Assembly: GCA_903857815.1 (NCBI GenBank)
Contig: CAIOGK010000055.1
Location: forward strand, 1-9,628
DNA: 9,628 bases
DNA from: Candidatus Falkowiibacteriota bacterium
GTDB taxonomy: Bacteria > Patescibacteriota > Patescibacteriia > Patescibacteriales > UBA12465
Direction of reading: 5' to 3'
Within the stretch, counting starts at the first letter, position 1. Every line of letters starts with the position of its first letter. The position numbers and the translations under genes are program-made. Positions 1 through 7,613 of the stretch are shown in pieces. Below the pieces are notes generated by a model, which ran no database searches, was not told the origin of the DNA, and saw only the letters and a program-made list of their open reading frames with translations.

Positions 1-1
1 T

Positions 2-1018
2 TATCTTGAATATCAGCCAACCTTATCCCTGTATCATATTTGTGATGATTTTATAGAAGATACTTTAAGAAATGAATTATTAAAAACAACTAATGAAGAC
101 GAGGTTAAGGTATTAATGTCGCATATCAATTTACCATTGGACTTAAATTTAGACCAAATAGCAAAAAGACAGTTGTTGAAAACTGGAAATATCGATGATT
201 TTATCAAAAATCATTCTTGGAATTTTTCTCGTTATGGTAAGCATAAGTTCTTAACTCCTAAAGAAGCGAAAGAAATATTAAGTTCTCTTAAAAAAGATAA
301 AAATTTTCTAGATGATAGTAACCGACTCGAAACAAGCAAGGCGATTAAGCGTGCTAAAAAATTATTAAAGAGCAAAGAACATTATATCGATGTAATGCAG
401 TTTTTTATTTATTATCGTACTCATAGGACTGATATTTTTAATAAGATTTTTTTTGCTTGGTATGAAGCTTTAAGTAAATTTGCTATTGAACGAGGCCTAA
501 CTCATGAAGATTTAATGTATTGTTCATATCTTGAAATTATAAATAATAAAATACCGAATCACAAAGTCTTAGAAGAGAGAAAAAAAGAATATGTTACTTG
601 TTTTAGTCATGGGGAAATCGAGGTTGTATCAGGCAAGAGATTAAATATTTTTAAAAAGTTAGTTTCCGAAAAAAATATTGATAAGATAATTAATGGTCGC
701 ACGGCTTTTCCGGGATTAATAACTGGTTCCGTTAAAATAATTAACAATCCTAAAGATATGGATGATTTTAAGAGGGGTGATGTGCTGGTTGCATCTATGA
801 CAACGCCGAGCATGGTTATGATTATGAAAAAGGCGATAGCGTTTATTACCGATGAAGGGGGGATTACTTGTCATGCGGCGATTTTAGCGAGAGAAATGAA
901 GAAGCCCTGTGTTATTGGAACAAAAAATGCGACTAAAATATTAAAAGACGGTGATTTAGTTGAGATAGATGCGAGTAAAGGAGTTGTTAGGATAATAAAA
1001 AATAATTTCGATGAGTGA
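2..1018 (+). CDS. PEP-utilizing mobile (phosphohistidine swivel) domain protein 1, 5'-truncated
   Basis: The reading frame is open from base 2 with no stop, so the ATG at 116 is internal and the true start lies left of the window; 338 codons are visible. The C-terminal ~105 residues (from about 231 of the visible part) form a phosphohistidine swivelling domain. The signature DEGGITCHAAILARE gives a candidate phospho-acceptor His at codon 872-874, with the family Thr two residues before it. The helical region ahead carries marks shared with the downstream paralogues: HSW near visible residue 72 and YYRTHRTD near 137-144. In PEP synthase or PPDK this domain carries phosphate between an ATP-grasp domain and a PEP/pyruvate barrel. 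No barrel follows here, and the missing N-terminus prevents a check for ATP-grasp, although the visible start already matches the paralogues' helical region. No membrane segment is seen, so it is probably cytosolic. It ends in TGA and overlaps the next gene by 8 bases. The substrate is unknown. Confidence 0.9.
   Translation, partial: YLEYQPTLSLYHICDDFIEDTLRNELLKTTNEDEVKVLMSHINLPLDLNLDQIAKRQLLKTGNIDDFIKNHSWNFSRYGKHKFLTPKEAKEILSSLKKDKNFLDDSNRLETSKAIKRAKKLLKSKEHYIDVMQFFIYYRTHRTDIFNKIFFAWYEALSKFAIERGLTHEDLMYCSYLEIINNKIPNHKVLEERKKEYVTCFSHGEIEVVSGKRLNIFKKLVSEKNIDKIINGRTAFPGLITGSVKIINNPKDMDDFKRGDVLVASMTTPSMVMIMKKAIAFITDEGGITCHAAILAREMKKPCVIGTKNATKILKDGDLVEIDASKGVVRIIKNNFDE
915..948 (+). repeat. 34-base exact repeat, copy 1 (swivel-domain coding)
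   Basis: This segment is identical base for base to 2314-2347 in the next gene and encodes the GTKNATKILKD stretch after the phospho-histidine. Third-codon positions are identical too. That is more than protein conservation alone requires, and suggests recent duplication or gene conversion between the two swivel domains. Confidence 0.85.
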
Positions 1019-2402
1019 GATGCTTACAAAGTGGCATAAATTATTATCTCGGGCCGATACCGATTTAACAACTATATCTGAAATAGATTTGGCTTTTTAT
1101 AATTTAGCAAAAGAAACGGGCATAAAAAATAGAGAGTTTTTGTTTACTAATTTGGTTAATAGAGAAGTAACTCATTATACTGAGGCAAATTTTGAAAAGA
1201 TGGGGCGTTATATCTATAGAAAATATTTAAATCATCCTGATGATGTTATAAAACATTATAAAAAAGGTCTCTTGATATTAAGTAAAACAAAAAAGTTAGC
1301 TAAGCGCTGGAATAAAACAATAGATAAAGATAATAGTTTTAGTAATCTAAGTTCTGCGTTAGCTGATTTTTATCCAGATTATAATATAATTACTAATTTT
1401 TACAGTGTTATTATTTGGGCGGGGCTAGAAACGTGGCAATCTGATTTTGATAGAATGTTAGATGAGTTAATAAAAAAATCTCATCAAGAAAAAGATAGAG
1501 AGAAGATAACCGCTTCGGTTTATCGGCCATGGAAAGAAACTGCTAATTTACAGATTAGAAAAAAAATTGCTAGCTGCAATAATCTGCAAAAATTAGTTGA
1601 TGATTATCGATTTTTAGATAGTTTTTCTCTTATTTGGTCAAAGCCGGTTAAGCTTTCCTGGTTCCGGGCATTGAAAAAAAATAACAAATTGCAGACTGCA
1701 AGCTTTATTGCTTTGAATAAGGTTATTAGTATTATTAAGCCAAATAGTAAACAACAAAAATCTTTAGAATTAGCTCCTTATCTCGTCTTCTTAAAAGATT
1801 GGCGGGACGAATTAAGACGAGAGCAGGTTTATTATTGGTCATTTTTATTCACAGCGATTGCCAAAAAATTTAAAATTAAAAAAGATGATTTGGGTTATTT
1901 AACTTTGTCGGAAATAAAAGAGGCTTTACTTAAGAATACTGTAGATTTAGATTTAATTAAATTGAGAAAATCTAATTGCATTATTGCTGTTGCTAACAAT
2001 AAAGTTCCTGTGGTTTTTTCAAAAAATATTTCTAAAAAATATACTAGGATAATGTTGCAAGCAAGTAGCAATTTAAATTCTCAAGAAATTTCCGGTCTAA
2101 TTGCTTATCGCGGAGCAGTGAAGGGTAGCGTTAGAATAATTAAAAATATTTCAGATATAAAGAATTTTCGAGCAGGGGAAGTATTGGTTGCTAATACTAC
2201 TCATCCTGATTATTTGCCTGCCATGCAAATGGCTATCGCCTTTGTTACTAATGAGGGCGGGATTATTAGTCATGCAGCCATTGTCGCTAGAGAAACAAAA
2301 AAACCTTGCATCGTTGGAACAAAAAATGCGACTAAAATATTAAAAGATGGGGATATGGTAGAAGTCGATGCTAACAAGGGGATAGTTAAGATAATAAAAT
2401 AA
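1011..2402 (+). CDS. PEP-utilizing mobile (phosphohistidine swivel) domain protein 2
   Basis: A 463-residue protein with a swivel domain at about 358-463. The active-site stretch NEGGIISHAAIVARE places the candidate phospho-acceptor at His421. Residue 419 is Ile; the other four genes here have Thr two residues before the His, as do PPDK and PEP synthase, where that Thr is the target of the regulatory kinase/phosphorylase. Residues 1-350 are diverged and apparently helical, rich in Trp and Lys, with only faint family marks such as LKDWRDELRREQ (261-272) at the position of the YLRT.RTD motif of neighbours. There is no ATP-grasp domain and no PEP barrel. The ATG at 1011 overlaps the previous stop; an alternative in-frame ATG at 1020 would remove the overlap. 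No Shine-Dalgarno is evident, so translational coupling is likely. The specific function is unknown; a phosphocarrier or catalytic swivel subunit is the best family-level guess. Confidence 0.88.
   Translation: MSEMLTKWHKLLSRADTDLTTISEIDLAFYNLAKETGIKNREFLFTNLVNREVTHYTEANFEKMGRYIYRKYLNHPDDVIKHYKKGLLILSKTKKLAKRWNKTIDKDNSFSNLSSALADFYPDYNIITNFYSVIIWAGLETWQSDFDRMLDELIKKSHQEKDREKITASVYRPWKETANLQIRKKIASCNNLQKLVDDYRFLDSFSLIWSKPVKLSWFRALKKNNKLQTASFIALNKVISIIKPNSKQQKSLELAPYLVFLKDWRDELRREQVYYWSFLFTAIAKKFKIKKDDLGYLTLSEIKEALLKNTVDLDLIKLRKSNCIIAVANNKVPVVFSKNISKKYTRIMLQASSNLNSQEISGLIAYRGAVKGSVRIIKNISDIKNFRAGEVLVANTTHPDYLPAMQMAIAFVTNEGGIISHAAIVARETKKPCIVGTKNATKILKDGDMVEVDANKGIVKIIK
2314..2347 (+). repeat. 34-base exact repeat, copy 2 (swivel-domain coding)
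   Basis: Identical to 915-948 in the preceding gene and at the equivalent position of the swivel domain. The third and fourth genes keep only shorter identical pieces here (for example GGAACAAAAATTGC), so genes 1 and 2 form the closest pair in this domain. Confidence 0.85.
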
Positions 2403-2411
2403 TAGATTGTT

Positions 2412-3827
2412 ATGACCGATAATCAGTTAGTCAACCAAATAATTAGAAATAGAAATAAATATGAAGTGATGGCCTCTCGGCCTTTTACCGTTCAGCGAGT
2501 TGGGATTGTCGGTATTTTTTGTCGCCATATTTTAGGAATATCCTCTTTATATACCCCTCTGCCAGACGGGAAAGATAGTATTTGGATTGAAAAAGCGGCT
2601 CATAAAAAATATAAGAGCTTTGTCGATAAATTACTGCGAGGTGATAATTTTAAAAAACATTTTTTAGCTTATACGGTTTTAGGTAACAATTTGTTAGATT
2701 GTGGAAAGCGTGCAAAAAGTATAAAGACCGAACGTAAAAGTTTGTTAGACTTTTATAAATATTGGGATAAAACTTTAACCGCTTTTAGCGTCTATTTTAT
2801 TTCCCCTTATATAATAGAAGATGATTTATATCCCCGCTTTGTTAATAAAGCTAAAAATATAGAATTAATTACGGCTATTTCCGGACCTACTCAGCTTTTT
2901 GGCTATCAAAAATTTCAACTTGAGTTATTAGCCATGGAAAATAAAGTTAATTATGATAAACTAATTAAAAAATACGCTTGGCTTAATGAGTATTCTCTGA
3001 AAGAAAAGTTATTAGATAAGATTGATATAAATAAAAGAAAAAGAGAATTAGTAAAACGCGATGTTGTAAGGGCGGTCCATAAATATAAAGCGACTATTTT
3101 AGAGAATAAACACACCTATCGCAAGGCCATTAAACATTTAGCTGGAAAAGATAAATTAATGGCTGAAATTATTCATGAATATGTAAACATAAGAACTGAT
3201 AGGATAGAAATATATAATCAGGCCTTAGCCGAGATGAGAGCTTTTTTTGAAAAATTAGCGCTATTTATTAAGAAAGATTTTATTTGGTTTAATTATTATC
3301 ATGCGGTTAATCTTACTAATCAAGAAATAATATTGTATTTAGAAAAAGGGGTTTTACCAACACGGGAGTTGTTAGAAAAAAGAATTAGGCGCGAAATGAT
3401 TATATTTTTGCCAGCTAGCGAAAATGGAAAACATGAATTTTTTATTTATCAACCAAATTTAGTTAAAAAAATAATCGATAAATATTTAGCAGTTGAATCG
3501 GCGGTTAAAGAAATTAAAGGAGTCGCCGTTTCTTCGGGATTAACTAGGGGGAGGGTAAGATTAGTGTTGGGCCCGCAAGATTTTAAAAAATTTAAAACCG
3601 GAGAAGTTTTAGTTTCCCATTATACATCCCCCTCTTTTATGATGGTGATGAAAAAAGCGGCAGCAATTATTACTAATGAAGGCGGAGTTACTTCTCATGC
3701 CGCAATTGTTTCCCGAGAATTAAAAAAGCCTTGTGTTGTTGGAACAAAAATTGCTACCAAAGCACTAAAAGATGGTGACCTGGTTGAAGTTGATGCTGAA
3801 AAAGGAATAATTAAAATAATAAAATAA
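2412..3827 (+). CDS. PEP-utilizing mobile (phosphohistidine swivel) domain protein 3
   Basis: A 471-residue protein. The C-terminal ~105 residues (about 367-471) are a swivel domain with TNEGGVTSHAAIVSRE. The candidate phospho-acceptor is His429 and the conserved Thr is 427. The remaining ~365 residues are a diverged helical region with family landmarks: a SRPF segment near 22-25, KKYAW at 186-190 and NIRTDR at 259-264. No ATP-grasp or PEP-binding barrel is present, so it cannot on its own perform a PEP synthase or PPDK reaction. It lies 9 bases after gene 2, and its stop is followed by a single T and the ATG of gene 4. No Shine-Dalgarno is visible before its ATG. Read as a cytosolic member of the tandem array; partner and substrate are unknown. 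Confidence 0.88.
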   Translation: MTDNQLVNQIIRNRNKYEVMASRPFTVQRVGIVGIFCRHILGISSLYTPLPDGKDSIWIEKAAHKKYKSFVDKLLRGDNFKKHFLAYTVLGNNLLDCGKRAKSIKTERKSLLDFYKYWDKTLTAFSVYFISPYIIEDDLYPRFVNKAKNIELITAISGPTQLFGYQKFQLELLAMENKVNYDKLIKKYAWLNEYSLKEKLLDKIDINKRKRELVKRDVVRAVHKYKATILENKHTYRKAIKHLAGKDKLMAEIIHEYVNIRTDRIEIYNQALAEMRAFFEKLALFIKKDFIWFNYYHAVNLTNQEIILYLEKGVLPTRELLEKRIRREMIIFLPASENGKHEFFIYQPNLVKKIIDKYLAVESAVKEIKGVAVSSGLTRGRVRLVLGPQDFKKFKTGEVLVSHYTSPSFMMVMKKAAAIITNEGGVTSHAAIVSRELKKPCVVGTKIATKALKDGDLVEVDAEKGIIKIIK

Positions 3828-3828
3828 T

Positions 3829-5130
3829 ATGACTAAAACATCTAAGCAAGTTTTAGATAGCGCCTTAAAATATAAATGGGAACTTTGGTTAAAGCGTAAT
3901 TTCTATGCTTTCATGATGTCTCTTTTAACTGGTTCAGCCTCTAAACAGGCATTTAAAAAGATTGGTCTTAATGGTTGGGAATTAAAATCCTTTGTTTTTA
4001 CGGAGGGTCATTGGTATTGGTCCGATGAAATATTTGATGCCGTTGTCCCGACTTTAAAAGACTGGTTAAAAGTTCATCAAGTTAATGAGATATCTGATAG
4101 TCTAGAGATTTTTTATAAAAAAAGTAGAATCCAAATTATTAATCTTTGTCAGGATAAAAACATTCCTCTTAAGAAGAAGCTTTTGATTTTAGATAATATC
4201 TTTCATAAAACCGGTTCATATATTTGGTCAGCGCACATGTTGGAACATGTTTTATGGAATGAAATGAAAATTAAAACCGCTAAATATATTTTGACTGATA
4301 TTGATAAGTATATTGGTGATGCGGCGTATCCTGATAAAAAAAATTCCTTGGAACTTATGGAGGACGAAATGCGTTCCGGAGTTGATTTAAAAATTATTCG
4401 AAAAAAATATTCTTGGATGAGAGCGCGTGATGGTTTTTCTCGGCCTTATAGTTTACAAGAATTAGCTGAACATAAAGCTAATCTTAAAAAACATAAGATT
4501 CATATTTATCCCGAAATTCCGAAGCCGCTTATTAGTATTTATCGTGAGGCGAGGGAATTAGTGTATCTTAGAACGCGAAGAACTGACGTTTTTTATGAAT
4601 TAATATTTTTATCTCGTCCAATTTTGAAAGAAGCGGCTAAAAAATATGGAATAAGTTTTCAAAATTTAAAATATTACCAATTTAGCGATTTGATATCCGG
4701 AAAACCTAAGAAATATTCTAGCAATATGTCCTGCATAGATTATGAAGGGAAAGTTTGTATGATGGACGGTAATATCTTTGCTTCTAAAAATATTAACGAG
4801 GACGTTTCAGAAATTAAAGGAATGACCGCTCAATTGGGTTGTGTTAAAGGAATCGCTAAAGTTGTTCTGAGCGTTAAGGAGGTTTCTAAAGTACAAAAAG
4901 GCGATATTTTGGTTACGTATATGACTTCACCTGATTTTCTGCAAGCCATGAAGAAGGCTTCCGCCTTTGTTACTAATGAGGGTGGGCTAACTTGTCACGC
5001 GGCTATTATCGCGCGCGAATTAAAAACCCCTTGTATTATTGGAACAAAAATTGCGACCAAAGTTATTAAAGATGGTGATTTAATTGAAGTCGATGCTAAT
5101 CACGGAATCGTTAAAATATTAAAAAGATAA
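3829..5130 (+). CDS. PEP-utilizing mobile (phosphohistidine swivel) domain protein 4
   Basis: A 433-residue protein with the clearest family layout in the array. An N-terminal helix WELWLKRNFYAFM (17-29) is followed by a helical region, then KKYSWMRARDGFSRPYS (192-208), then YLRTRRTDVFYE (246-257). The swivel domain is at about 330-433, with TNEGGLTCHAAIIARE, candidate phospho-His390 and Thr388. The middle elements recall the region just ahead of the mobile domain in PEP-synthase-like proteins, but the ATP-grasp domain and the C-terminal PEP/pyruvate barrel are both missing. The ATG follows the previous stop after one base (TAATATG), and the same junction recurs at its own 3' end, which suggests coupled translation. 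Gene 1 is its closest relative by the YLRT.RTD motif. The chemistry is unknown; any phosphoryl donor would have to be supplied in trans. Confidence 0.9.
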   Translation: MTKTSKQVLDSALKYKWELWLKRNFYAFMMSLLTGSASKQAFKKIGLNGWELKSFVFTEGHWYWSDEIFDAVVPTLKDWLKVHQVNEISDSLEIFYKKSRIQIINLCQDKNIPLKKKLLILDNIFHKTGSYIWSAHMLEHVLWNEMKIKTAKYILTDIDKYIGDAAYPDKKNSLELMEDEMRSGVDLKIIRKKYSWMRARDGFSRPYSLQELAEHKANLKKHKIHIYPEIPKPLISIYREARELVYLRTRRTDVFYELIFLSRPILKEAAKKYGISFQNLKYYQFSDLISGKPKKYSSNMSCIDYEGKVCMMDGNIFASKNINEDVSEIKGMTAQLGCVKGIAKVVLSVKEVSKVQKGDILVTYMTSPDFLQAMKKASAFVTNEGGLTCHAAIIARELKTPCIIGTKIATKVIKDGDLIEVDANHGIVKILKR

Positions 5131-5131
5131 T

Positions 5132-6589
5132 ATGAAAAATAAAGTAGCGGGGAATACAACCATCGATTTAAGCGGATATCAAATAATTCCTGAAGCTAGC
5201 CGCTCTTCTCATTTATATATTGCGGAAGTGGTAGCTAATTATTGTTGGCAAAAACATTATTTATTTCCCATTAATACTATCACTATTGTTGAATATAAAG
5301 GGAACAAATTTCAAATTTATTATGCCCTGAAAGATAAGTATCATTTTTTATCAGTGTTGGATAAATTTTCTAAACAGCCGAAATTATTAGTCAGGCTAGA
5401 GAATTATTTAACGGAAACTCGCGAGGAGGCCATAAAACATATTAGTTCTTTGGATGTTGTTAAGTTAAATAATAAAAAATTAAGCGAGCTTTTAAATTTT
5501 TATTATCTTCAAACTCAAGAATTACATAAAGCGGCCATGACTCTACGTTTAATAGATCGCGGCGTATTGGAGTATTTTAAAAATTCATCCGGACATTTAA
5601 AAACTGCAGATTACAGCAGTCTATTATCGGCCTCTTCTCGCCAAAGTTTTGCGACTCAAGAAAATATTGCCTTACTAACTCTAGCTGTTAAAGTAAAAAA
5701 CAAAAAAATTAATATCAAGTCAGATATTTACAAGCGAGAATTAAAAAAGGTTTATGATAAGTTTTATTGGTTAACCCTTGGTTATTATGATGAGCCGCTA
5801 GCAACTTTAACGAGCTATGAAAATAGATTGTTAGTATTAACTAAAAAGAACCCAGTGAAACTTTTACAAGTGTTAAAAAATAATTTTAAAAAAGAGCAGA
5901 AAGAAAAAAGATTAGTGATTGCTAAATTATCTCAAGCTGAGAAAAAAGTAGCAAAAGTTGCCGGCGAAGTGAGTTATCTTAAAGATTACTTTAAATTTTC
6001 GACTAATAAACTGCAGTTATTTGGTGAAATAATTTTTCAAGAAATATCTAAACGCACTGGTCTTAATGTTGGTTTTATTAAAGACTTAAGCCACGCCGAT
6101 GCCATTGTGTTGGCTTTAACTGGTAAGTATAATAAAAAGGAAGCCTCGGTTTATCAGAGACATGCAGTATTTGTTAGTTTAACTGGAAAAATTAGGACAA
6201 GGCATATTGGCGCTCTAGCTGATAAATATGAAAAAAAGTTTTTAACTTATTCTAAAAATATTACCGGCGAATTCAAAGGACGTACGGCTTGTGCTGGCAA
6301 GGTAAGCGGACGAGCTAAAATTGTTCATTCACCAAAAGATTTTCATAAAGTAAATAAGGGGGATATCCTGGTTGTTATGAATACTGGTCCAGATTTTGTA
6401 CCGATTCTATCTCGAGTTGCTGCTATTGTGGCTGAAGAAGGCGGTATTACGGCTCATGTTTCTGTTATTAGTCGGGAGATGAAAATCCCTTGTGTTGTGG
6501 GGATTTCTCATATTAGTAAGGAAATAAAAGATGATGATTGGTTAGAGGTAGATGCGAGTCAGGGAATTATTAAAATACTAAATAAATAA
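5132..6589 (+). CDS. PEP-utilizing mobile (phosphohistidine swivel) domain protein 5, divergent
   Basis: A 485-residue protein, the longest and most divergent array member. The C-terminal swivel domain (about 380-485) looks closer to canonical PEP-synthase mobile domains (NTGPDFVPI, AAIVAEEGGITAH) than to its neighbours. The candidate phospho-acceptor is His442 with Thr440, but the usual HAA after the histidine is HVS. Other marks are FYWLTLGYYDEP (211-222), a Lys/Glu-rich probably coiled helix at about 240-280, and SYLKDYFKFSTNK (281-293), a degraded version of the YLRT.RTD motif. Residues 75-130 resemble the region after the winged helix in the protein at the right edge of the window (both read roughly KF...P/D-LL..L-N...-L..LS...L...YY). 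No ATP-grasp or PEP barrel is present. The start follows TAA after one base, without a Shine-Dalgarno. It may have a role distinct from genes 1-4. Confidence 0.88.
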   Translation: MKNKVAGNTTIDLSGYQIIPEASRSSHLYIAEVVANYCWQKHYLFPINTITIVEYKGNKFQIYYALKDKYHFLSVLDKFSKQPKLLVRLENYLTETREEAIKHISSLDVVKLNNKKLSELLNFYYLQTQELHKAAMTLRLIDRGVLEYFKNSSGHLKTADYSSLLSASSRQSFATQENIALLTLAVKVKNKKINIKSDIYKRELKKVYDKFYWLTLGYYDEPLATLTSYENRLLVLTKKNPVKLLQVLKNNFKKEQKEKRLVIAKLSQAEKKVAKVAGEVSYLKDYFKFSTNKLQLFGEIIFQEISKRTGLNVGFIKDLSHADAIVLALTGKYNKKEASVYQRHAVFVSLTGKIRTRHIGALADKYEKKFLTYSKNITGEFKGRTACAGKVSGRAKIVHSPKDFHKVNKGDILVVMNTGPDFVPILSRVAAIVAEEGGITAHVSVISREMKIPCVVGISHISKEIKDDDWLEVDASQGIIKILNK

Positions 6590-6603
6590 TTATATAAAAG
6601 AAT

Positions 6604-7533
6604 ATGTTTAACCCGTTTAAATTTACTCCGGAAAAACAAGCGGAGGCAGAAAAGCCCCTAGAAACCGAAGTTAGATTAGAAATTTTCCGACACAGCAAAA
6701 AAGAAAATGACCCTAATCGTCCAAATTCAGAATTATTGCTAACCCCTGAAGGACGAGAGCTGGCGCATGAAAAGGGTTTGCAAATGAATCCCGATATTAA
6801 TGTATCAGTTGCTGGAGCGAGCCCGATGGATAGAACTGCCGAAACAGCAATGTTAATTATGGGGGCAAATGAAGAAAAAATTGGTGTTAGGGATAGTCTA
6901 GAAGAGATGGATAAAAAAATATTTGAAGAAATTAAAATTGGTAAAAAAATATATCGCGATGAACGTTTAGGCTTTAGTCTTGATGGACCAATTGAAGCGG
7001 AAGGAATGGCTGCTTTTAAGGCCGGTAAATATATGGACTGGCTTGCTAATGAAAGCGATATGTTAGCAATTAAAAAAGGCGACTTAGTTTCAACAACTTA
7101 TTTGCGCCAGGCAGGGAATATCGCCGAAATGGTTGATAAATATACAAAAGTTGGTAATAATTTTAATAGATTAGCTATTGATAAGAAAAAAACTGGCGAA
7201 GAATTTCCGGCTCATTTAGAGAGATATTTAGCGACTCATCAATCAGTAACTGAGCCATTTTTAGCGGAGGTTTTAAAAGAACAAGAAGGAGCAAAAGCTC
7301 GTGATGAATTTATTGTAGATTTAAAAAATGGCTGGGCGGAAACAGAAGGTATTCATATTAATATTTTAAATAAAGGCCAGGAGCAAACTATCAAATTAAC
7401 TTATCAGGATAAAGGAGGGCAAAAAGAAATCGAAGTTGCTCAAGAAACAATACAAAAAATAATTAGACGTCGGGAAATTTTTGAAGAGGCAATTAAGGAA
7501 TCCATGAATGTCGCTGATAAAATTAGAGTTTAA
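6604..7533 (+). CDS. Histidine phosphatase superfamily protein with RHS signature and long C-terminal extension
   Basis: A 309-residue protein of the phosphoglycerate-mutase/SixA-like (2H) fold. The first catalytic segment is LEIFRHSKKE, with Arg29 and His30, where His30 would be the phospho-acceptor; Ser31 replaces the usual Gly of RHG. SPMDRTAETA gives the second phosphate-binding Arg (Arg77), and ATHQSVTEPF gives the second active-site His (His212). The catalytic set therefore looks intact. About 97 residues follow the second His, which is unusual for this family; they are highly charged and could bind a partner. The first ~22 residues form a short Lys/Glu-rich leader before the first strand. 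It starts 14 bases after swivel gene 5 and appears to be the last gene of the same transcription unit. Operon membership makes a phosphohistidine phosphatase acting on the swivel proteins plausible, but a phosphomonoesterase for a small metabolite is equally compatible. Confidence 0.85.
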   Translation: MFNPFKFTPEKQAEAEKPLETEVRLEIFRHSKKENDPNRPNSELLLTPEGRELAHEKGLQMNPDINVSVAGASPMDRTAETAMLIMGANEEKIGVRDSLEEMDKKIFEEIKIGKKIYRDERLGFSLDGPIEAEGMAAFKAGKYMDWLANESDMLAIKKGDLVSTTYLRQAGNIAEMVDKYTKVGNNFNRLAIDKKKTGEEFPAHLERYLATHQSVTEPFLAEVLKEQEGAKARDEFIVDLKNGWAETEGIHINILNKGQEQTIKLTYQDKGGQKEIEVAQETIQKIIRRREIFEEAIKESMNVADKIRV

Positions 7534-7559
7534 TTATTTAAATAAGATATTTATAAAAA

Positions 7560-7590
7560 AATCCCGGCGAGTGTTAAGTTCGTCGGGATT
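7560..7590 (-). terminator. Rho-independent terminator between convergent units
   Basis: An 11-bp stem (AATCCCGGCGA at 7560-7570 pairing with TCGTCGGGATT at 7580-7590, one G-U wobble) encloses a 9-base loop. Read on the minus strand it is followed by a T run (complement of A 7555-7559), so it best terminates the two-gene minus unit. On the plus strand the tail is weak (ATTGTATAG), but the hairpin may also help end the array transcript. Confidence 0.8.
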
Positions 7591-7613
7591 ATTGTATAGA
7601 GTACTAATTTTTC

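Noticed and set aside
607..813. Small minus-strand open frame
   Set aside because: It lies wholly inside the swivel domain coding region of gene 1, with no recognisable protein features; it is an antisense shadow.
116..1018. A complete 300-residue gene starting at ATG 116
   Set aside because: The frame is open to the left edge (from base 2), and the upstream residues continue the family-like helical sequence, so this is an internal methionine of a truncated gene.
1011..1039. Reassigned UGA codon (as in Gracilibacteria/Absconditabacteria) extending gene 1
   Set aside because: Read-through would add only a few residues before TAA at 1037. No other gene needs an in-frame UGA, and tryptophan is encoded by TGG throughout.
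2..6589. Annotation of the array genes as PEP synthase or pyruvate phosphate dikinase
   Set aside because: Only the mobile phosphohistidine domain is shared. The complete genes lack the ATP-grasp and PEP/pyruvate barrel domains and are about half the enzyme length.
6590..6603. Separate promoter (TATATAA) before the 6604 phosphatase gene
   Set aside because: There is no convincing -35 at the right distance, and such AT-rich strings are expected here; the 14-base gap favours co-transcription with the array.
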